This document shows, in pieces, positions 57,274 to 64,000 of a stretch of DNA of 64,000 bases. The notes under the pieces are model-generated. The model was not told the DNA's origin and did not search any database. It worked only from the letters and a program-made list of their open reading frames with translations. This DNA comes from Betaproteobacteria bacterium. GTDB lineage: Bacteria > Pseudomonadota > Gammaproteobacteria > Burkholderiales > Rhodocyclaceae. The position numbers were made by a program, and so were the translations under genes. Where the stretch lies: contig JACRAR010000074.1 in assembly GCA_016234745.1 (NCBI GenBank), positions 248,001-312,000 of the forward strand, read 5' to 3'. The number at the start of each line of letters is the position of its first letter. The stretch's first letter is position 1.

Positions 57274-57524
57274 AGGGCTTCAGTCCCGACAGCTGGGGCG
57301 CGATCCCAAGCAACAATATCTTCCGGCATCGGCGCTCGCGGATTGCATTGCGCATTCAACTCCGCTGCCGTATAGCGCTTCTTCACTGCGGGGGTTAAAA
57401 CCAACTTACCCTCCACCTGTTCTGCCGTCACGGCAGTACCTATGGATAAGCCGAGAGCGCGCATGAGCGTCGCAGGCAAGATGATTCCCGCACTATTACC
57501 AAGTTTGCGAATTGAAATTTCCAT
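57270..57524 (-). CDS. mazE: MazE/PemI-type antitoxin with AbrB-like domain
   Basis: 84 residues. The N-terminal MEISIRKLGNSAGIILPATLMRALGL is the swapped-hairpin AbrB/MazE DNA-binding domain, and the acidic C-terminal tail binds the toxin. The ATG at 57524 is chosen because a good sigma-70 promoter (-10 at 57558-57563) lies upstream; the longer frame to 57632 would cover that promoter. Autorepression at the palindromes there is expected from the family. Confidence 0.88.
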   Translation of the reverse strand: MEISIRKLGNSAGIILPATLMRALGLSIGTAVTAEQVEGKLVLTPAVKKRYTAAELNAQCNPRAPMPEDIVAWDRAPAVGTEAL

Positions 57525-57551
57525 GATGGTGATTTCCCGATGTTCAACTTG

Positions 57552-57599
57552 GTTATAACTATACATGCGTGCGACCAACATGTAAAACATTGTTATAAC
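57552..57599 (-). promoter_or_regulatory. Promoter and palindromic operator of the toxin-antitoxin operon
   Basis: Read leftward: TTTACA (57586-57581), 17-base spacer, TATAGT (57563-57558), a near-ideal sigma-70 promoter. Overlapping it are the inverted pair CATGTA/TACATG (57579-57584 and 57562-57567, 11-base spacer) and two copies of the palindrome GTTATAAC (57552-57559 and 57592-57599), one on each side. The symmetric layout fits autoregulation by MazE or MazEF. Confidence 0.7.
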
Positions 57600-57675
57600 T
57601 TGGCGCCGCAGCGCCCGCCAAACCTGCCACAATTTGTGACTGGTTGCCCCTAATCGCTTGTTCTTTCTAACTTCG

Positions 57676-58641
57676 CTAAGACTGGCCAGCCTTTGCCCGC
57701 TCGCTGGCGTTGAGCCGGATCAGGGCTGAATGGCGTTCTTCCGCAGCCATCCGGTCACCCTCGTGACCGAACTTGGCGGCCAGCGAGAACACCACCCAGG
57801 CGCCGCAGCGGCTGCAATCGACATCGTTGCCGTAGCAGCAAAACGGGGTGGCGAAGCCATCGGCTTCCATCCAGAGCGGCAGCAGATTGTCCCGTGCCGG
57901 GCAGGCAGCGACAACCTTTTCGCAGGTGGGCGGCAGCATCAGTTCCAGGCTGAGCTGGGAGTTGCGGACGAAGCCGGGATATTCCTCGCGCAGACGCATC
58001 ACCTCGCGTACCGCCCAGATCCTGTCCTCGTTGGTCGGCCAGGCGTCCTCGCCCTGGTCGTTGGCGCGCGGCACGTAGAAGGAGAAAGTCACCCAATCCA
58101 CTCGCGCGGTGCGCAGCGTTTTGACCAGTTCGTGCAAGCGTTCCTGGTTGCGCCGCGTCACCACGCATTGCACCTGCACCGGCGCGGAGAAGTCTTCGGG
58201 CCGGCGCGCCAGGTTGCGCATGACTTTTTCATAAGTGCCCTGGCCGCGCAAGGCGTCGTTGAGGTCGGCCGGTCCGTCGAGGCTGACCACGTACAGCACG
58301 TCGGCGCCGAAATCGATCAGGGGCACCGTGCCGTTGGTGATGATGATGTTGCGGGGAAAGAGCTTGATGCCCTTGCTCAACAGCTTGCGCCGCAGCAGCG
58401 GCTCCCCGCCCATCCACAGCATCGAGGCGATGCCATGCCGGTCGCGCAGGCCGGTGAGTGTTTCGAGCATGGGTTCGTCATCCATCTCTTCGCGGATCGA
58501 GGTGGTCTGCTCATTGGGATTGCCGTCGCGAAAGATGAAGCAGTGGGTGCAGGCCAGGTTGCAATGATTGGTGATATTCACCATCGCGGCCGGATAGCGC
58601 GCATCGTCCCGGTAATGTCCGGTGAGCCTGGCACGAATCAT
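57676..58641 (-). CDS. Radical SAM enzyme with C-terminal cysteine cluster (SPASM-like)
   Basis: About 321 residues. The radical SAM motif CNLACTHC gives C27, C31 and C34, with GGEP at 78-81 for SAM binding and SLDG at 120-123. The C-terminal third has six more cysteines: C240, C247, C268, C269, C276 and C279, arranged PPTCEK-AACPAR-FCCYGND-DCSRCGAW, which suggests one or two auxiliary iron-sulfur clusters as in SPASM/Twitch enzymes that modify peptides. The ATG at 58641 is preceded by GGGGGAGA at 9 bases. It lies 22 bp downstream of a 25-codon ORF and a WYL regulator on the same strand. Substrate unknown. Confidence 0.8.
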   Translation of the reverse strand: MIRARLTGHYRDDARYPAAMVNITNHCNLACTHCFIFRDGNPNEQTTSIREEMDDEPMLETLTGLRDRHGIASMLWMGGEPLLRRKLLSKGIKLFPRNIIITNGTVPLIDFGADVLYVVSLDGPADLNDALRGQGTYEKVMRNLARRPEDFSAPVQVQCVVTRRNQERLHELVKTLRTARVDWVTFSFYVPRANDQGEDAWPTNEDRIWAVREVMRLREEYPGFVRNSQLSLELMLPPTCEKVVAACPARDNLLPLWMEADGFATPFCCYGNDVDCSRCGAWVVFSLAAKFGHEGDRMAAEERHSALIRLNASERAKAGQS

Positions 58642-58663
58642 GTTGCTTTCTCCCCCGAGTCGG

Positions 58664-58741
58664 TTAGGTGCTGGTGGCAGCAGGTCTGGCAGCGGAACTT
58701 TCCGGCGAACGAACATTCCGTTCGATAGCGGTCTCGCTCAT
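58664..58741 (-). CDS. 25-residue ORF between WYL regulator and radical SAM gene
   Basis: A short ORF too small for usual gene finders, with ATG at 58741 and TAA at 58664-58666. It has the strongest ribosome binding site in this region: GGAGGAGG, five bases before the ATG, placed directly after the WYL stop codon. The peptide begins MSETAIERNV and ends AARPAATST, with RSPESS between; it has no cysteine, aromatic or tryptophan residue. Location upstream of a radical SAM enzyme with extra cysteines fits a peptide substrate (RiPP precursor), but a leader peptide that couples translation is equally possible. Without homologues I cannot tell. Confidence 0.45.
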   Translation of the reverse strand: MSETAIERNVRSPESSAARPAATST

Positions 58742-58756
58742 GGAACCTCCTCCGGG

Positions 58757-59746
58757 TTACCCGCCTTCTTTGGGACGATTGTAGTTTGTCAGCGCCTCAG
58801 CCAATTCCTTCTGCACCATTCGCCTCAGCGCCGCCGGCTCAAGCACTTCCACGCCTGAGCCATGGCGCAGTATATCCATGACCAATTCGGTCGGGTTGGC
58901 ATAAGGCAATTCAAGCAGGTAATGGCCGTCCTCGAGGAAGCTTGCCTTCTGCAGCGGATGCCACTGCTCGGCGGCGACCCAGCGGGCGCGCTGCGGCGTA
59001 AAACGCAGCGTGGCCCAGGTCACCGCGGCACCCGAAAAAATCCCGTAGCCGGCACCCAGGACGCTGTCCAGATCGCGCTTGGCAATTTCCTTTGATCGCT
59101 TGTCGACCAGTTCGGCGCGGCGGATCGCATCCACCGCGAAGCTGCGGATTTCCTCGCGCAGATGGCACCAGGCGTCAAGATACCAGTTGTCGCGATAGTA
59201 GATCAGGCGCTGCGGGGAGACTTCTCTCTCAGTCTCCTGGTCGGTGCCGCGGTTGTAGTGGCGGATGAACAGGCGCCGCCGCTTGAGCAGGGTCGAGGCG
59301 ATCAGGTCGAAATACTCGAGGTCGGCGCTGCGTTTCGCGGCATGCAGGATGCGTATCCGTCTGGCGACTTCCTCGGGTGCATCGTCCTGGCTGCCCAGCA
59401 GGCTTTTGAGCCGTGTCTGCAGAGGCGCGATGTGCGGGCCGAGCAGGCCCGGCTGAACTTCCTCGAGCAAATTCTGCATCATCAGCAGCGCGTGGATTTC
59501 CGAGGCGTTGAACCACAGTCCCGGCAATTCGTGCTTGGTTGCCTGCGAAGTCGGCGCCTCGAAACGGTAACCGCCCGCATCGCGGTCATAGATGATCGGC
59601 ACGTTGAGCCGGTCGCGCAGGTATTGCAGGTCGCGCTTCAAGGTGGCACGCGAGACCTCCAGCGCATCCAGCAAGTGCTGAAAAGTGACAACGCGGCGCT
59701 CGTGCAGTATCTGGTCGATCCTGTAAAAACGCTCGGTCTGGTTCAT
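58757..59746 (-). CDS. WYL-domain transcriptional regulator (YafY/PafBC-like)
   Basis: About 329 residues. N-terminal winged helix: RFYRIDQILHERRVVTFQHLLDALEVSRATLKRDLQYLRD (shown in shortened form, HTH_11/DeoR-like). The central part includes LFIRHYNRGTDQETEREVSPQRLIYYRDNWYLDAW, a WYL domain in which the name motif is WYLDAW. C-terminal WCX extension follows. WYL proteins bind nucleic acid or small ligands and often control damage or defence genes. The ATG at 59746 has GGAG at 9 bases; the longer frame is the ABC-F gene antiphase. It appears to head the operon with the 25-codon ORF and the radical SAM gene. Confidence 0.88.
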   Translation of the reverse strand: MNQTERFYRIDQILHERRVVTFQHLLDALEVSRATLKRDLQYLRDRLNVPIIYDRDAGGYRFEAPTSQATKHELPGLWFNASEIHALLMMQNLLEEVQPGLLGPHIAPLQTRLKSLLGSQDDAPEEVARRIRILHAAKRSADLEYFDLIASTLLKRRRLFIRHYNRGTDQETEREVSPQRLIYYRDNWYLDAWCHLREEIRSFAVDAIRRAELVDKRSKEIAKRDLDSVLGAGYGIFSGAAVTWATLRFTPQRARWVAAEQWHPLQKASFLEDGHYLLELPYANPTELVMDILRHGSGVEVLEPAALRRMVQKELAEALTNYNRPKEGG

Positions 59747-59798
59747 GTTGTCTCCGCTCTGCCACTCTGCCTTACGCAGAGTATAGGCGGCCTTGGGT

Positions 59799-61808
<2,010 letters not shown>

Positions 61809-61838
61809 GGCGCAATATACCGGGTGATTAACAAGCGA

Positions 61839-63080
61839 TCAGCGCTTGGCGCTCTTGAACAGGCTTTGCCAGCGCTCCCATTCCTCGCGGCAGGAAGACG
61901 GCACATCGGTCAGCGGCAAAACCGCCAGGCAGGGCAGCGGCGCGAGCTTCTGCGCCACGCGCGTGGCGCGCGCCAGGCATTCGCCGAGATTGTGGCGTCC
62001 TTCCGTCCTGCCGGCGATGGTGGAATGCACCACGTCGGGGAAAGAAAAGCGCTGCAGATAGCGTTCAGAAACGAGGCGAATCGGGCACGGAAAGATCTCG
62101 TTTTGCAGGCGCACCTTGGGCAGCGGGTCCTTGCCGTGGCAGCGCTGCAGGTACTTCGCCATCAAGGCCGGAAAGGTTTCCGCCACCGCCAGCCAGCCGA
62201 TGCCGGCAACCAGCCCGGTGGCGTGGGCATCGTCGGCCATGGTCGGCGGAATCTCATACTCGGGCAGCATGGCGCGCATGGCGGCTCCAGTAGCGAGCGA
62301 GTTCATCCAATAGGCCTGGTAATTGAAATTGGCGCATTGCCCCTTCTGATAGCGCATCATCATGGTGGCGACGAATACTACCCGATGCACGAAGTCCATG
62401 CCCAGGCGCACCACGGCCTGGTGCACCGACGCGGTCTTTTCTGCGCCAATGAAACGTGCGGCATTCGCGTAATTGATCAGCGAGAGGGAGATCACCGGAT
62501 CCGATTGCAGCACCGAGGCCACTTTCTTGATGTCACCCTTGGCGACTGCTTCGTCAACCATGTGGAACAGGGTGCTGGGAACAGGCAGGTTGTTATGGGA
62601 CTCGATCGCATCGAGGAAGTCCTGCATCGAAGGTGTTTCTTCCTCCAGCCGGGGCAGTTCGCTCGCCGCCGAGAGCATCTCCAGCGCCACTTCGCCGGAT
62701 GCGCCGGTTTCCTTGAGAAAAGCCTCGACGCCGATTCCCGTCGCGAAACGCTGATAAGTGATTTCGGGCAAACTTTGCCGCGACGGATCGGACCACTTCG
62801 GAACTGCAACGGTAAAGCGTCCCACGGCATCGATCGTGGTCCAGCACAAGGCGTCCGGGGCGGTTCCGATGTCTTTGCAGATGTAGTGTATGGCTGCGGC
62901 TGTCATGTCCTTGATCGGACGGCCCGGTTCATGGCAGGGATCGCAAGCCAGGGCAACCACCGCCGGCCAGTCCCGCTCGCCCGGTACGTAGGCCGCGATG
63001 ATGCCGAAACCGGGACGGGCCTGGTTCTCCGCAGTCACTTCGAATTGGAAAATTCGGGGATCCACTGGCGTTAAAGGCAA
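61839..63080 (-). CDS. HDOD-domain signalling protein
   Basis: 413 residues, soluble. The N-terminal ~150 residues are unrecognised. The HDOD domain (about 165-370) has LPVPSTLFHMVDEAVAKGDIKKVASVL, DPVISLSLINYANAA and VRLGMDFVHRVVFVATMM. The metal-binding HD pair seen in true HD phosphohydrolases is not conserved, as usual for HDOD. The start is probably the TTG at 63080 immediately after the acyltransferase stop (TGA then TTG); no ATG is near. Role unknown; HDOD proteins often scaffold cyclic-di-GMP or motility signalling. Confidence 0.78.
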   Translation of the reverse strand: MPLTPVDPRIFQFEVTAENQARPGFGIIAAYVPGERDWPAVVALACDPCHEPGRPIKDMTAAAIHYICKDIGTAPDALCWTTIDAVGRFTVAVPKWSDPSRQSLPEITYQRFATGIGVEAFLKETGASGEVALEMLSAASELPRLEEETPSMQDFLDAIESHNNLPVPSTLFHMVDEAVAKGDIKKVASVLQSDPVISLSLINYANAARFIGAEKTASVHQAVVRLGMDFVHRVVFVATMMMRYQKGQCANFNYQAYWMNSLATGAAMRAMLPEYEIPPTMADDAHATGLVAGIGWLAVAETFPALMAKYLQRCHGKDPLPKVRLQNEIFPCPIRLVSERYLQRFSFPDVVHSTIAGRTEGRHNLGECLARATRVAQKLAPLPCLAVLPLTDVPSSCREEWERWQSLFKSAKR

Positions 63081-63656
63081 TCAGTCGCCGCTGCGGGCTG
63101 ATTCGGCAGCGAAAACCAAACGGCCCTCCTGGGTCGGGTGCTTGCCGCGCCGACCGGCATAAAGCTTCACAATATTCGTCAAGTCCTCGGCCTGGTTGCC
63201 GGTCAAGTTGAGGTAGCCGAGCACGCCGATTTCGCGGCGGCTGTAATCGATGAAAGCGCAACCGAGCGGCACCCCAGCCAGCATGGTCAGGCGGTAGAAG
63301 CCGCTCTTGATGCTGCTGGTGGCGCGACGCGTGCCTTCAGGGGTAATTACAAGGTAGAAGCTCTCGTGCCGCTTGAATTCTTCCGCCAACTGATTCACCA
63401 GGCCGGTGCGCTCGCGCCGGTTCACCGGCACACCGCCAAGCTTGGCAAAGATCCAGCCGAAAGGCCAGCGAAACAAGGTGTCCTTGGCCGCATAACGGGC
63501 CGGCAACCGGACCACGCTGCGCGTGAGGATGCCGATGAAGAAATCCCAGTTCGAGGTGTGCGGATAGAAAATCAGGACTGCCTTGGGTGCTGGCGGCGGA
63601 ACGTAAATCACCTTCCAGCCAAACAGCGCCAACAGCCAGCGTGCCAGCGTGCTCAT
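63081..63656 (-). CDS. 1-acyl-glycerol-3-phosphate acyltransferase-like protein
   Basis: 191 residues of the PlsC family. The catalytic HX4D is HTSNWDFF, motif II-like GGVPVNRRER and motif III VITPEGTRRATSSIKSGFYRLTML. The short length and TPEGTR form resemble small lysophospholipid acyltransferases (YihG/PlsC-like subset) active on unknown acyl acceptors. It abuts the HDOD gene without a gap. Confidence 0.88.
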   Translation of the reverse strand: MSTLARWLLALFGWKVIYVPPPAPKAVLIFYPHTSNWDFFIGILTRSVVRLPARYAAKDTLFRWPFGWIFAKLGGVPVNRRERTGLVNQLAEEFKRHESFYLVITPEGTRRATSSIKSGFYRLTMLAGVPLGCAFIDYSRREIGVLGYLNLTGNQAEDLTNIVKLYAGRRGKHPTQEGRLVFAAESARSGD

Positions 63657-63761
63657 CCGATCTCCATGTTGGACAGGTCATGTGCTGTTGCTGTCGGCCT
63701 AGAGGCGGAACGTTTGGTCGGCAAATCCATCGGCAACAGAACGGTCTTCATCGGCGCCAGT

Positions 63762-64000
63762 TTACCGAAGATCATGCGCCCCCGCTATTTTAGAGATCCG
63801 ATTAAAGTAGATGCTCACCAGTCCGCCTCCCAGCATCAAACTGAGAATCGCGGCCAGCCAGAAACCCGGGGCTCCGGCCGGCGCGGCGATCCAGTCGGTC
63901 AGACCCAGCATGTAGCCGCCGCCTAAACCGACACCCCACAGCGCCACGGCATAGATCAGCATCGGCGCCGTGGTTTTCTTGTAACCGCGCAGCACGCTCA
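63762..64000 (-). CDS. MATE family efflux transporter, C-terminal end (start beyond window)
   Basis: At least 78 residues on the minus strand, open through the window edge (frame runs on at base 64000), so the GTG at 63995 is not the true start. SVLRGYKKTTAPMLIYAVAL followed by GGYMLGL corresponds to helices 10-12 of NorM-type multidrug/sodium antiporters, with a last helix and a short charged tail ending KIAGAHDLR. A 105-bp gap without a visible gene separates it from the acyltransferase. Confidence 0.8.
   Translation of the reverse strand, partial: SVLRGYKKTTAPMLIYAVALWGVGLGGGYMLGLTDWIAAPAGAPGFWLAAILSLMLGGGLVSIYFNRISKIAGAHDLR

Noticed and set aside
56769..57632. tRNA-Gly as an attachment site with the toxin-antitoxin pair as part of an integrated island
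   Set aside because: No integrase gene and no direct repeat of the tRNA 3' end could be seen in the following sequence.

Overview
The window reads as a continuous piece of a GC-rich bacterial chromosome. Gene content and order point to a betaproteobacterium: rpoH behind an HrcA/CIRCE site, aroQ-accB-accC-prmA-DUF3426-tpx, lptB-rpoN-hpf-ptsN-hprK, and an aa3-type oxidase cluster rich in Sco proteins. Rhodocyclales or a neighbouring order is my guess; there is no rRNA here to fix it. Genes are tightly packed, with many 1-8 bp overlaps. I see no phage, insertion sequence, CRISPR array or replication origin.

Layout. 1-4674 (+): the end of purU, a periplasmic M16 protease and the heat-shock sigma factor rpoH with a perfect CIRCE operator. 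4726-12877: a respiratory block. An aa3-type cytochrome c oxidase operon runs leftward (coxC, sco, coxB, coxA, sco). It is flanked by another sco gene and a rightward gene for a divergent heme-copper oxidase subunit I-like protein. A diheme cytochrome c and an unknown membrane protein run rightward at the other end. 12893-25738 (-): housekeeping genes in order of transcription: cutA, dsbD, riboflavin genes (ribE, ribBX, ribH), nusB, thiL, pncC, recA, recX, lptB, rpoN, hpf, ptsN, hprK and a DUF1624 acyltransferase. 25874-38739 (+): a coiled-coil membrane protein, then a surface-polysaccharide locus with flippase, methyltransferases, three glycosyltransferases, an AsnB-type amidotransferase, a WecA/WbpL-type initiating transferase and a PglF/CapD-type dehydratase. 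38743-48509: apaH, a glycine-zipper lipoprotein, a PfkB kinase, tpx, a DUF3426 protein, prmA, accC, accB, aroQ, a TlpA-like thioredoxin, an unknown protein and, divergently, mpl. 48928-53419 (+): a signalling pair made of an HDOD-GAF-histidine kinase and a REC-PAS-GGDEF-EAL regulator. 53560-64000: tRNA-Val, prpE and acuI, tRNA-Gly, a MazEF-type toxin-antitoxin pair, a WYL regulator with a tiny ORF and a radical SAM gene, an ABC-F ATPase, an HDOD protein, an acyltransferase and the end of a MATE transporter.

The points most worth a second look are as follows. (1) A dispersed 31-bp palindromic repeat family occurs at five loci; its CTAG ends supply or touch stop codons, and it has extended one protein C-terminus. 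(2) A 25-codon ORF with a very strong ribosome binding site sits between a WYL regulator and a radical SAM enzyme with extra cysteines. (3) The heme-copper oxidase I homologue appears to lack the usual paired CuB histidines. (4) A 24-bp triplicate lies inside the ABC-F gene. (5) rpoH carries a perfect CIRCE.

Gene functions are read from motifs and remembered family features only. No database search was run.
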